Below are positions 16,425 to 24,980 of a DNA stretch of 64,000 bases, piece after piece (the first letter of the stretch is position 1; every line of letters starts with the position of its first letter). The DNA comes from Streptomyces sp. MBT53 (GTDB lineage Bacteria > Actinomycetota > Actinomycetes > Streptomycetales > Streptomycetaceae): NCBI RefSeq assembly GCF_016654115.1, contig NZ_JAEQAZ010000007.1, forward strand, positions 1-64,000, in the 5' to 3' direction. The notes under the pieces are model-generated. The model saw nothing but the letters and a program-made list of their open reading frames with translations. It was not told the DNA's origin and did no database searches. Position numbers and translations under genes: made by a program.

Positions 16425-17231
16425 TTACTCCAGTACGTCGGGCTCCTCCTCCACCACGAGGTCGGCCAGGAGATTGAAGTTGTGCCGTGCCATGTTGGCG
16501 TTGCTGAACTGCCGGTGCGCCAGCGTCACTTCCTCCTCGGTCATGATCCGGGGCGTTCCGGCGGCGTCGGCGAGCAGTTGCATCTGGCAGGCGCGTTCCA
16601 TGGTGATGAACCACCACGCGGCCTCCTCGACCGAGCGGCCGACGGTCAGCAGGCCGTGGTGCCGGAGGATGGCCGCCCTCCGGTCGCCGAGCCGGACGGC
16701 GATCCGCTCGCCCTCGGACTTCTCGAGGACCAGACCCTTGTACTCGTCGAACAGGACATGGTCGTCGTGGAAGGCGCAGGACTCCTGCACGATCGGGGCC
16801 AAGGGCTTGTCCAGTGAGGCGAAGGCCCGGCCGTGGATGGTGTGGGCGTGTGCCACCGCCACGACGTCCGGGCGGGCGTGGTGGATGGAGGAGTGGATCC
16901 AGAAGGCCGCCTTGTTGGTCCTGCGTTCGCCCTCGATCACCCGGCCCTCCTCGTCGATGAGGAGGAGGTCGCTGACGCGGATCCTGGAGAAGTGCACCGC
17001 GTACGGGTTCACCCAGAACCGGTCGGGGAATTCGGGGTCCCGTGCGGTGATGTGTCCGGCGATGCCCTCGTCGAAGCCGTAGCGGGCGAAGATCCGGAAC
17101 GCGGCTGCCAACTGCCGCTTGCGGTGGGTGCGTTCGGCCTCGATGGTGTCGCGGCTCTCCGCGAGGCGAGGAATGTCGAGTTCCTCGGTGTTGTCGAAGT
17201 CGATGTCGTTGCTTCCGGTGGTGACGGACAT
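16425..17231 (-). CDS. Class II aldolase/adducin-family protein, possibly NovR/CloR-like
   Basis: A 268-residue protein. The ATG (MSVTTGS) is chosen over the GTG two codons earlier because AAGGA lies 7 nt before it. The class II aldolase fold shows in GIAGHITARD, the metal-binding HAHTIHG, and the LRHHG motif. Members of this fold are divalent-metal aldolases, epimerases and, in NovR/CloR, non-haem iron oxygenases that oxidatively decarboxylate 2-oxo acids; length and the 'FARYGFDEGIAGH' region look close to that last group. The substrate is not known. A palindrome of the form AGGCAA-N6-TTGCCT lies 79 bp upstream and recurs before the alpha/beta hydrolase gene, tying this gene to that unit. 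Confidence 0.8.
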   Translation of the reverse strand: MSVTTGSNDIDFDNTEELDIPRLAESRDTIEAERTHRKRQLAAAFRIFARYGFDEGIAGHITARDPEFPDRFWVNPYAVHFSRIRVSDLLLIDEEGRVIEGERRTNKAAFWIHSSIHHARPDVVAVAHAHTIHGRAFASLDKPLAPIVQESCAFHDDHVLFDEYKGLVLEKSEGERIAVRLGDRRAAILRHHGLLTVGRSVEEAAWWFITMERACQMQLLADAAGTPRIMTEEEVTLAHRQFSNANMARHNFNLLADLVVEEEPDVLE

Positions 17232-17309
17232 CAGCACGTCCTTTCCGGTGCGAGGTCACGAGGAATTTCTTTCAGGCTGCAACCATCCTCCGCCTCATGT
17301 CAACCTCAG

Positions 17310-17327
17310 AGGCAATTAATGTTGCCT
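17310..17327. promoter_or_regulatory. Operator-like palindrome AGGCAA-TTAATG-TTGCCT
   Basis: A perfect 6-bp inverted repeat (7 bp counting the outer G/C) upstream of the class II aldolase gene. The same arms occur before the alpha/beta hydrolase gene at 23468-23485. Confidence 0.7.
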
Positions 17328-17350
17328 CAGTGGCATCAAGCTCGGTCTGT

Positions 17351-17800
17351 TCAGTCGCCCCTTCGCCAGGCGCCCAGCACCATGAGCGTCTTCGTGCCGA
17401 TCACCGCACCCGTGCGCCGGAGCCGGTCGATGACATCTCTGAGGTGCTGCACGTCGGTCACCCGGACGCGGACCAGGGCGTCGGGGTCGCCCGCGACGGT
17501 GAAGACCTCCTGGGCCTCCGGGACGCTGGTCGCGGCCATGGTGATCGCCTCGACCTTGACGTCGCCGGCGAACCGCAGCTCGACGAAGGCCTCGAAGCCG
17601 GCGCCGAGCTTTCCGTGGTCGAGGGTCACCGTGTAGCCCGCGATGACTCCGACCCGCTCCAGCCGGTCGACCCGGCGTTTGACCGCCGACGGAGAGAGGC
17701 TGACCCGCTCCGCGATCTCCGTCATCGTCCGGCGGCCGTCCTCGACCAGCAGATCCAGAATCGCGCGGTCGACGCTGTCGATGAGTCCTGTGTCGGTCAT
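17351..17800 (-). CDS. Lrp/AsnC-family transcriptional regulator
   Basis: A 149-residue regulator; the ATG (MTDTGLIDS) has GGGAGG upstream. N-terminal winged helix-turn-helix (ILDLLVEDGRRTMTEIAERV, with SPSAVKRRVDRLE as recognition region), then the RAM ligand-binding domain from about residue 65 to the end. Lrp-family proteins sense amino acids or keto acids and often control branched-chain catabolism. It is divergent from the acyl-CoA dehydrogenase/keto-acid dehydrogenase operon, so it is the likely regulator of that operon. CTTGCA and TGCAAG arms in the shared promoter region are a candidate binding site. Confidence 0.92.
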   Translation of the reverse strand: MTDTGLIDSVDRAILDLLVEDGRRTMTEIAERVSLSPSAVKRRVDRLERVGVIAGYTVTLDHGKLGAGFEAFVELRFAGDVKVEAITMAATSVPEAQEVFTVAGDPDALVRVRVTDVQHLRDVIDRLRRTGAVIGTKTLMVLGAWRRGD

Positions 17801-17858
17801 GTGCTGTCCTCCCGTTGACGCCCGTTCTTTGCGGCAAACCTCGATGTGAGTCGAGTTT

Positions 17859-17875
17859 CTTGCATCACGTGCAAG
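17859..17875. promoter_or_regulatory. Inverted repeat CTTGCA-TCACG-TGCAAG, candidate Lrp site
   Basis: A perfect 6-bp inverted repeat in the 180-bp gap between the divergent Lrp gene and the acyl-CoA operon. Just to its right, GCAACTTAATTGCC (17882-17895) resembles the AGGCAA/TTGCCT palindromes with a spacer one base shorter. Confidence 0.6.
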
Positions 17876-17980
17876 ATACCTGCAACTTAATTGCCCCGCG
17901 CTCCGTCCCGCCGCTCCACTGTCCACACCTGCCAACCGGTCGGCGACCGCCGTTCGAGAGCGTGAGAAAGGGACTCAGCG

Positions 17981-19126
17981 GTGAAAGTTGAGCGCGAACT
18001 ACCCTCCGGCGAAGCCCAGGAGCTGCTGGAGCTGACCGTCGACATCGCGGACAAGGAACTCGCCCCGCGTGCCGCGGAGTTCGAGGAGGAGGGCCACTTC
18101 CCCCGCGAGGTGTTCCACCTCCTGGGCGAGACGGGACTGCTGACCCTGCCCTTCGCCGAGGAGGTCGGGGGCGGCGGCCAGCCGTACGCCGTCTACCTGC
18201 AAGTACTCGAAGAACTGGCCGCCCGCTGGGCCGCCGTCGCGGTCGGCGTCAGCGTCCACACGCTGTCCTGCCACGCCGTCGCGGCCTTCGGCTCCGCGAG
18301 CCAGAAGCAGACGCTGCTCCCGTGGCAGCTGAGCGGCACCGCGCTCGGCGCGTACTGCCTGTCCGAGGAGCACGCGGGCTCCGACCCCAGCGCCATCCGT
18401 GCCCGCGCGGCACACGACGGCGGTGCGTGGGTCGCCCGGGGCACCAAGGCCTGGGTCACCCACGGTGGTGAAGCCGACTTCTACACCGCGTTTCTGCGCA
18501 CCTCCGACGACCCCCGCAACGGCATCTCCTGCTTCCACGTGGACGCCCGGTCGCCCGGCCTGAGCGCGGGTGCCCCGGAGCGCAAGATGGGGCTGCGGAG
18601 TTCGACCACCGCGGTCATGAACTTCGACGACGTACGGATCCCCGAGGACCGGCTGATCGGCGAGCCCGGCCAGGGACTGAGGATCGCGCTGTCCGCACTC
18701 GACGCGGGACGGCTCGGCATCGCCGCCGTCGCGGTCGGCATCGCGCAGGCGGCCCTCGACCACGCGGTCGAATACGCCCGCGAGCGCCGGACGTTCGGCC
18801 ACCGCATCATCGAGCACCAGGGCGTGGGATTCCTCCTCGCCGACATGGCCGCGCGCACCGAGGCGGCCCGCGCCACCTACCTGGTCGCCGCCCGTCGCAA
18901 GGACTCCGGTCAGCCGTTCAGCCGGCAGGCCAGCATCGCCAAGCTCATCGCGACCGACACGGCCATGGCCGTCACGACCGACGCCGTCCAGGTCCTCGGC
19001 GGTGCCGGATACGTCCGTGAACACCCGGTGGAGCGCTATATGCGCGAGGCGAAGATCACCCAGATCTTCGAGGGCACCAACCAGATCCAGCGCATGGTCA
19101 TCAGTCGCCATCTCGACGGCTCCTGA
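17981..19126 (+). CDS. Acyl-CoA dehydrogenase
   Basis: A 381-residue FAD enzyme; GTG start with AAAGGGA upstream. FAD/substrate motifs are present: YCLSEEHAGSD near 125, the GRLGIAAVAVG helix, and the C-terminal YMREAKITQIFEGTNQIQ, whose Glu is the expected catalytic base. Introduces the alpha,beta double bond into acyl-CoA. In this operon, before an HSD10-like dehydrogenase and a keto-acid dehydrogenase, a short branched-chain acyl-CoA such as 2-methylbutyryl-CoA is the likely substrate (inference). First gene of a five-gene unit. Confidence 0.93.
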   Translation: MKVERELPSGEAQELLELTVDIADKELAPRAAEFEEEGHFPREVFHLLGETGLLTLPFAEEVGGGGQPYAVYLQVLEELAARWAAVAVGVSVHTLSCHAVAAFGSASQKQTLLPWQLSGTALGAYCLSEEHAGSDPSAIRARAAHDGGAWVARGTKAWVTHGGEADFYTAFLRTSDDPRNGISCFHVDARSPGLSAGAPERKMGLRSSTTAVMNFDDVRIPEDRLIGEPGQGLRIALSALDAGRLGIAAVAVGIAQAALDHAVEYARERRTFGHRIIEHQGVGFLLADMAARTEAARATYLVAARRKDSGQPFSRQASIAKLIATDTAMAVTTDAVQVLGGAGYVREHPVERYMREAKITQIFEGTNQIQRMVISRHLDGS

Positions 19127-19180
19127 ACACCCCACGTTTTCAAAGAACTTGAGCGAACGAACTTGAGAAAGGCGGGCACC

Positions 19181-19942
19181 GTGGCACCACACGACGCCGT
19201 TGCCGTCATCGCGGGCGGCGGCTCCGGACTGGGGCGCGCGACCGCGCACCGGCTGCACCGACAGGGCCGTACGGTCGTGCTGTTGGACCTCCCCGGCAGC
19301 CAAGGCCAGGACGCGGCAGCCGCGTTGGGGGAACGCGCCCATTTCGTCCCGGCCGACGTGACCGATCCCGACCAGGTCCGGCAGGCCTTCGCGTACGCGG
19401 CCGGGCACGGGCCGGTGCGCGCGGCGGTCAACTGCGCCGGGATCGCGACACCCGGCCGCATCCTGGGCAAGCGGGGAGCACTGCCCGCCGAGGACTTCCG
19501 GCGCGTGATCGAGATCAACCTGCTCGGCACCTTCCACGTACTGTCCGCCGCTGCCGCCGTCATGGCGGGCAACACCCCGGACAACGGCGACCGGGGCGTC
19601 ATCGTCTGCACCGCGTCGATCGCCGCCTACGACGGACAGATCGGCCAGGCCGCCTACGCGGCGAGCAAGGGCGGAGTGGTCTCCCTGACCCTGGCGGCGG
19701 CCCGGGATCTCGCCGACTCGGCCATCCGCGTCGTCACCGTCGCGCCCGGGCTGTTCGACACCCCGCTGCTGTCGGGACTCCCGGAGAAGCCACGGACGGA
19801 ACTGGGAGCGGCCGTACCGCATCCGTCCCGGCTCGGATCGCCGGACGAATACGCCTCCCTGGTCGGCCACATCCTCGACAACCCGATGCTCAACGGCGAG
19901 GTCATCCGCCTCGACGGCGCCCTGCGCATGCCCCCGCGCTGA
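19181..19942 (+). CDS. HSD10-like short-chain 3-hydroxyacyl-CoA dehydrogenase
   Basis: A 253-residue SDR. GTG chosen because AAAGG lies 8 nt before it; an upstream TTG is possible. NAD motif GGGSGLGRA, NCAG, catalytic S and YAASK, and the C-terminal HPSRLGSPDEYASLV...LNGEVIRLDGALRM run typical of type II (HSD10) 3-hydroxyacyl-CoA dehydrogenases. HSD10 enzymes oxidise 2-methyl-3-hydroxybutyryl-CoA in isoleucine breakdown. No enoyl-CoA hydratase gene is present in the unit, so that step must come from elsewhere or not occur. Confidence 0.9.
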   Translation: MAPHDAVAVIAGGGSGLGRATAHRLHRQGRTVVLLDLPGSQGQDAAAALGERAHFVPADVTDPDQVRQAFAYAAGHGPVRAAVNCAGIATPGRILGKRGALPAEDFRRVIEINLLGTFHVLSAAAAVMAGNTPDNGDRGVIVCTASIAAYDGQIGQAAYAASKGGVVSLTLAAARDLADSAIRVVTVAPGLFDTPLLSGLPEKPRTELGAAVPHPSRLGSPDEYASLVGHILDNPMLNGEVIRLDGALRMPPR

Positions 19943-20005
19943 ATCCCGAACCGACATCGCCCACGGCCCGTTGCCCGTCGCCCGCTGCCCGGAAAGAGAC
20001 CGCTC

Positions 20006-21142
20006 ATGGCACGCACCGAACCCGCGCCGCCGGAGACACCACCCTCCGACGCACCCATACAACTCCTCGACCCGGCCGGGAACTTGAGCACGGACGACCG
20101 GCTCCCGCTCGACCTGGCGACCGTCGACCTCGCCGCCCTGCACCGCGACATGGCGCTCACCCGCCGGCTGGACACGGAGGCCATCGCCCTGCAGCGGCAG
20201 GGCGAACTGGGACTGTGGCCCTCACTGCGCGGCCAGGAGGCCGCACAGGTCGGCGCCGCGCACGCACTGCGCCGCCAGGACATGGTCTTCCCCACCTACC
20301 GCGAGCACGGTGTGGCCTGGTGCCGCGGCCTCGACCCGGTCGCCCTGCTGGGCCTCTTCCGGGGCACCACACTCGGCGGCTGGGACCCCTACGCCCACCA
20401 CTTCAACCTGTACACCCTGGTCATCGGGGCGCAGACCCTGCACGCGGTGGGCTACGCCATGGGCCTGCACCGGGACGACAGCACCGGCTCGGGCGATCCC
20501 GACCGCGACACGGCCGTCCTGGCGTTTCTCGGCGACGGCGCCCTGAGCGAGGGCGAGACCAACGAGGCGTTCATCTGGGCCGCCGCCCAGAATCTGCCGG
20601 TGGTCTTCTTCTGCCAGAACAACCAGTGGGCCATCTCCGCCCCCTACAGCGTGCAGAGCCGCATCCCCGCGGCCCAACGGGCGGCCGGATACGGCTTTCC
20701 GGGCATCCGCGTCGACGGCAACGACGTACTGGCCTGCCTCGCCGCCACCCGCCGGGCACTGCACCAGGCGCGCTCGGGCGGCGGCCCGACGCTGATCGAG
20801 GCCGTCACCTACCGCGTCAACGCCCACACCACCGCCGACGACGCGACCCGCTACCGGCCCGCCGCCGAGACCGAGGACTGGGCGGCCCGGGATCCGCTGG
20901 AGCGGCTGGAGGCCCATCTGCGGTCCACGGGCGCGGTGACCGACGACCACTTCACCGACCTCGAACAGCGGGAACGCGACCTGGCCGAGCAACTGCGCGC
21001 CGGTTGCCGCGAGTTGGCGGAGCCCAACCCGGCTTCCCCCTTCGAGTACACCTACGCGCAGATGCCCGCGGATCTGCGTCAACAGCTGCGCGCGCACCTG
21101 GAGTTCGTCTCCACCGGGCCGCAGGACGGAGAGCGGCAGTGA
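20006..21142 (+). CDS. 2-oxoacid dehydrogenase E1 alpha subunit (branched-chain type)
   Basis: A 378-residue thiamine-diphosphate enzyme subunit. The TPP motif starts at GDGALSEGETNEA and ends in NNQWA; the LRGQEA and FPTYREHGV segments are typical of branched-chain E1 alpha chains. With the E1 beta chain it decarboxylates 2-oxo acids and passes the acyl group to E2 lipoyl. Its stop overlaps the E1 beta GTG by 3 bp, so the two are translationally coupled. Confidence 0.95.
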   Translation: MARTEPAPPETPPSDAPIQLLDPAGNLSTDDRLPLDLATVDLAALHRDMALTRRLDTEAIALQRQGELGLWPSLRGQEAAQVGAAHALRRQDMVFPTYREHGVAWCRGLDPVALLGLFRGTTLGGWDPYAHHFNLYTLVIGAQTLHAVGYAMGLHRDDSTGSGDPDRDTAVLAFLGDGALSEGETNEAFIWAAAQNLPVVFFCQNNQWAISAPYSVQSRIPAAQRAAGYGFPGIRVDGNDVLACLAATRRALHQARSGGGPTLIEAVTYRVNAHTTADDATRYRPAAETEDWAARDPLERLEAHLRSTGAVTDDHFTDLEQRERDLAEQLRAGCRELAEPNPASPFEYTYAQMPADLRQQLRAHLEFVSTGPQDGERQ

Positions 21143-22107
21143 GCGTTTCCATGGTGAAAGCCCTCAACGACGGCCTGCGCCAAGCCCTGACCGACGACCC
21201 CAAGGTCCTGCTCATGGGTGAGGACATCGGCCGCCTCGGTGGTGTGTTCCGGGTGACGGACGGTCTGCGGAAGGAGTTCGGCGACCTGCGCGTCGTAGAC
21301 ACGCCACTGGGCGAGGCAGGCATCGTCGGAGCGGCGATCGGACTCGCGATGCGCGGCTACCGGCCCGTCTGCGAGCTCCAGTTCGACGGCTTCGTCTACC
21401 CGGCCGCGAACCAGATCATCACCCAACTCGCCAAACTCCGGCACCGCTCGGCGGGCCGTATCTCCCTGCCCGTCGTGATCCGCATCCCCTACGGCGGCGG
21501 CATCGGCTCGATCGAGCACCACTCGGAGTCGCCGGAGACGTACTTCGCTCACACCGCCGGGCTCAAGGTGGTCACCTGCTCCACTCCGCACGACGCGTTC
21601 CACATGATCCAGCAGGCCGTGGCCGACGACGACCCCGTGGTCTTCCTCGAACCCAAGCGGCACTACTGGACCAAGGGGGAGGTCGACTCCGCTTTGCCCC
21701 AGCCCTTGGAACAGGCCGTGATCCGCCGCCAGGGCACGGACGTGACACTCATCGCCTACGGCCCGACCGTGCCCGTCGCCCTGGAGGCGGCCGAGGCCGC
21801 GGCGGAGGAGGGGCGCAGCGTGGAGGTCGTGGACCTGCGCAGTCTCTCGCCCTGGGACATCACGACCGTCCGCGCGTCCGTGCACCGTACCGGCCGAGCC
21901 GTCGTGGTCCACGAGGCCGCCTTCTCCCACGGGTTCGGCGCCGAGGTCGCCGCACGGCTGCAGGACGAGGAGTTCCACTTCCTCGAAGCACCCGTCGTCC
22001 GGGTGACCGGCTACGACACCCCCTACCCGCCCAGCCGCCTTGAGTCGGACTGGCTTCCCGGTGTCGACCGGATCCTCAACGCCATTGACCGCAGCCTGAG
22101 TTACTAG
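21139..22107 (+). CDS. 2-oxoacid dehydrogenase E1 beta subunit
   Basis: A 322-residue transketolase-type subunit beginning at the GTG inside the stop of the alpha gene (GTGA overlap). MGEDIGRLGGVFRVT, DTPLGEAGIVGAAIG and the C-terminal transketolase domain (from about 190) are clear. A longer frame upstream is only the alternative frame of the alpha gene. Forms the alpha2beta2 E1 that feeds E2. Confidence 0.95.
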   Translation: MSVSMVKALNDGLRQALTDDPKVLLMGEDIGRLGGVFRVTDGLRKEFGDLRVVDTPLGEAGIVGAAIGLAMRGYRPVCELQFDGFVYPAANQIITQLAKLRHRSAGRISLPVVIRIPYGGGIGSIEHHSESPETYFAHTAGLKVVTCSTPHDAFHMIQQAVADDDPVVFLEPKRHYWTKGEVDSALPQPLEQAVIRRQGTDVTLIAYGPTVPVALEAAEAAAEEGRSVEVVDLRSLSPWDITTVRASVHRTGRAVVVHEAAFSHGFGAEVAARLQDEEFHFLEAPVVRVTGYDTPYPPSRLESDWLPGVDRILNAIDRSLSY

Positions 22108-22120
22108 GAAGGGGCGCACA

Positions 22121-23434
22121 GTGACGAGCCCGCAGCAGTTCCTGCTCCCCGACGTCGGCGAGGGCCTGACGGAGGCGGAGATCCTGGCCTGGTCGGTCCG
22201 GCCCGGCGACACCATCGAGGTCAACCAGATCATCGTCGAGGTGGAGACGGCCAAGGCCGCCGTAGAACTCCCCTCGCCCTACGCCGGTGTCGTCAGCGCC
22301 CTCCACGCGGAAGTGGGGGAGTCCCTGGCGGTCGGCAAACCGCTCATCACCATCGACACCGGACCACCGGGAGAGACGGCGGACGGACCGTCGGACGGTC
22401 GTACGACGCGGCAGTCGGAGCCGGAACAGGCGGCGCTGTTGGTCGGATACGGCCCGCAGGGCGCGGGCACCGGCCGTCGTAGAAGGCGCTCGGCCGCACC
22501 CCCGGACGGGACAGCACAGCCCGCGGCCAGCCGCTCGGACCACGTGGCCGCGAGGCCCGCGGCCAAGCCGCCGGTCCGCAAGCTCGCCAAGGATCTCGGA
22601 GTCGACCTCACCACCGTCACCCCCACCGGCCCCGGGGGCACCATCACCCGCGAGGATGTGCGAGAGGCCGCCGCGCGCGCGACCCCGGAGACCGCGCCCA
22701 TCCCGGCCCCCGACACGGCACGACCGGCCGAGACCCGCATACCGATCCGAGGCGTACGCAAGCACACGGCCGCCGCCATGGTCGCCTCCGCCTTCACCGC
22801 ACCGCATGTCACCGAGTTCATCACCGTCGACGTCACCGCCACCATGCGACTTCGTGAACTCGTCGTCGGGCGACGGGAGTTCCGCGACCTGCGGGTCACC
22901 CCCCTGCTGTTCTTCGCCCGGGCCCTGGTGATCGCGCTGGCCAAGACCCCCGAGGCGAACTCCAGTTGGGACGAGGCGGCGCAGGAGATCGTCCTGAAGC
23001 ACTACGTCAACCTCGGGGTCGCGGCGGCGACGGACCGCGGGCTGGTCGTGCCGAACATCAAGGGCGCGGACCGGATGTCGTTGCGCGAACTCGCCCAGGC
23101 ACTGGCCGACTTGACCGCGACCGCCCGGGCCGGCCGTACCTCACCGCAGGACATGACGGGCGGCACTGTCACGCTCACCAACGTGGGGGTGTTCGGGGTG
23201 GACACCGGTACCCCGATCCTCAACCCGGGAGAGGCCGCCATCCTCGCCGTGGGCGCAGTCCGCCGTATGCCCTGGGTGGTCCGGGACGACGACCGGGACG
23301 AACGGATCGAACCTCGGTGGGTGACGCAGCTCGCGCTCTCCTTCGACCACAGGTTGATGGACGGCCGGCAGGGCTCCGAGCTGCTGGCGGGTATCGCGGA
23401 GATCCTGCACGAACCGGGGCTGGCGTTGCTGTGA
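22121..23434 (+). CDS. Dihydrolipoamide acyltransferase (E2) of the 2-oxoacid dehydrogenase
   Basis: A 437-residue protein with a lipoyl domain at 1-80 (lipoyl Lys45 in ETAKAAVE), a peripheral subunit-binding domain near 150-185 (VRKLAKDLGV) and a catalytic CoA-acyltransferase domain from about 205, with SFDHRLMDG at the C-terminus. Transfers the acyl group to CoA. No E3 gene follows, so the general dihydrolipoamide dehydrogenase must serve. This is likely an extra copy beside the housekeeping bkd complex, and can make isobutyryl-, isovaleryl- or 2-methylbutyryl-CoA. Confidence 0.94.
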   Translation: MTSPQQFLLPDVGEGLTEAEILAWSVRPGDTIEVNQIIVEVETAKAAVELPSPYAGVVSALHAEVGESLAVGKPLITIDTGPPGETADGPSDGRTTRQSEPEQAALLVGYGPQGAGTGRRRRRSAAPPDGTAQPAASRSDHVAARPAAKPPVRKLAKDLGVDLTTVTPTGPGGTITREDVREAAARATPETAPIPAPDTARPAETRIPIRGVRKHTAAAMVASAFTAPHVTEFITVDVTATMRLRELVVGRREFRDLRVTPLLFFARALVIALAKTPEANSSWDEAAQEIVLKHYVNLGVAAATDRGLVVPNIKGADRMSLRELAQALADLTATARAGRTSPQDMTGGTVTLTNVGVFGVDTGTPILNPGEAAILAVGAVRRMPWVVRDDDRDERIEPRWVTQLALSFDHRLMDGRQGSELLAGIAEILHEPGLALL

Positions 23435-23467
23435 CGGCGATCGCGCCAATCGGCGACTTGGCCTTGG

Positions 23468-23485
23468 AGGCAACTTAAATTGCCT
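23468..23485. promoter_or_regulatory. Operator-like palindrome AGGCAA-CTTAAA-TTGCCT
   Basis: Same arms and same 6-bp spacing as the site at 17310-17327. It lies 79 bp before the alpha/beta hydrolase start, the same distance as the first site from the class II aldolase start. Confidence 0.75.
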
Positions 23486-23564
23486 AAGAGGTTGACTTGG
23501 TCGGGCTGGGCCGAGACTCTGTGGGAAAGGCCGAGGGGTCTTTGAGTCTCAGGAGGAGCGGGCC

Positions 23565-24260
23565 ATGGCAACGTTCGTGCTGGTACACGGTTCATGGGGT
23601 GGCGGCTGGGTGTGGGACCGGTTGCGGCCCCTGCTGGAGAGCGCCGGCCATACGGTTCTCACCCCGACCCTGGCCGGTCTCGCCGAGCGTCACGAGCTCT
23701 CCGCGCCGGACGTCGGCCTCGGTGTCCACGCGCGGGAAATCGCCCAACTCCTCGAATCCGAAGGGGTGCAGGACGCGATCCTGGTCGGGCACAGCTACGG
23801 CGGAATGGTGATCACCGGAGCCGCCGCGCTCGCCGCCGACCGGGTCGGACAGGTGGTCTACGCGGACGCCTTCGCCCCGGTGACCGGCGAGTCGGCGTTC
23901 GGGATGCTGCCCTGGCTGGAGCCGGCGTTCGCCGAGGCGCGGGGGCCGGCCGAGTGGGAGGTGGCGCCGCTCGACACCGGGGCGCTCGGTGCCGACGAGG
24001 AGGGGGCGGCCTGGCTGTCGAGCAGGATGACGCCGATGCCGCGGTTCACCCACGAGGAACCGCTCGGGCCCGGCAGCGAAGAGGTTCTGGCGGCCAAGCC
24101 CGTCACCTATGTCTACTGTGCCGATCAGGACTTCTTCACCGAGGTGGCCGCCGCGGCGGAGAAACGCGGGTTCCGGGTCGTCGCACTGTCCGGCGTCACC
24201 CATGTCGGCCTGCTGACGCACCCGGACGGCTTCGCGCAGGAACTGCTGAAGCTCGCGTAA
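23565..24260 (+). CDS. Alpha/beta-fold hydrolase
   Basis: A 231-residue hydrolase. ATG behind AGGAGG. LVHGSWGGGW gives the oxyanion region, GHSYGG near residue 75 the nucleophile Ser, and HVGLLTHP near the C-terminus the catalytic His. No signal peptide. Likely an esterase, thioesterase or related enzyme; the substrate cannot be told. An AGGCAA/TTGCCT palindrome upstream links it with the class II aldolase gene. Confidence 0.88.
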   Translation: MATFVLVHGSWGGGWVWDRLRPLLESAGHTVLTPTLAGLAERHELSAPDVGLGVHAREIAQLLESEGVQDAILVGHSYGGMVITGAAALAADRVGQVVYADAFAPVTGESAFGMLPWLEPAFAEARGPAEWEVAPLDTGALGADEEGAAWLSSRMTPMPRFTHEEPLGPGSEEVLAAKPVTYVYCADQDFFTEVAAAAEKRGFRVVALSGVTHVGLLTHPDGFAQELLKLA

Positions 24261-24324
24261 GGGCCCCGCCCGATGTACCTGGCAGGCTGGCTTGATTACC
24301 TCACAGGCATGTTATCGTGCGGGA

Positions 24325-24909
24325 ATGTCGATCGAGGACACTGATCTGTGGGTTGCCCAACGCCTCAAGGACATGCGGGGCGAGCGGGGCATCACCCTGA
24401 CGACACTGTCCGAACAGACCGGCATTTCCTCGGCGCATCTCTCGCGCCTGGAGAAGGGCGTACGCAAGCCGTCCATCGGCAGCCTGCTCCAGATCGCCCG
24501 CGTCTACGGCGTGTCCATCAGTGAACTCGTGCAGGAACCCGACCAGGACGACTTCCATCTGGTGCGCGCCGACGAGGCGATGACACGTGAGGGCCAGGAC
24601 GGCCGCTACACCGTACTGAGCGGACCTCGCGAAACGATGTCCGTCATCCGGGTCGAATTGACGGCCGGCAAACCCACCAAGACCGCACGACATGTCGGCG
24701 AGGAATGGCTGCATGTCGTGTCGGGGGCGATCACGCTCGACATCTCGGGCGTATCGCTGCAACTCAATGCCGGGGACTCGGTGCATTTCGACTCGTCGAA
24801 GGAGCACCGTCTCACCAGCAACGACGATGCCGACGCCACCGTACTGATCGCGTCGACGGCGGCGACCGTTCCGATGCGACACCCCATTCCGGCGTCGCGT
24901 CGCAATTAG
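24325..24909 (+). CDS. XRE-family regulator with C-terminal cupin
   Basis: A 194-residue regulator: helix-turn-helix at 8-65 (LTTLSEQTGISSAHLSRLE) and a cupin sensor domain at 105-185 (GEEWLHVVSGAITL, LNAGDSVHFDS). Proteins of this type bind a small ligand in the cupin. No ribosome site precedes the ATG, and TATCGT sits 6 nt upstream, which would fit a leaderless mRNA. It may bind the AGGCAA/TTGCCT palindromes around it, though the nearby Lrp protein is an equal candidate. Confidence 0.9.
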   Translation: MSIEDTDLWVAQRLKDMRGERGITLTTLSEQTGISSAHLSRLEKGVRKPSIGSLLQIARVYGVSISELVQEPDQDDFHLVRADEAMTREGQDGRYTVLSGPRETMSVIRVELTAGKPTKTARHVGEEWLHVVSGAITLDISGVSLQLNAGDSVHFDSSKEHRLTSNDDADATVLIASTAATVPMRHPIPASRRN

Positions 24910-24980
24910 CCGCACACCCGCTGCATACCGCACAGGAATGCCGGAAACACCCATTCTGCGGCAAGAGGGAAGGCCTCGCC

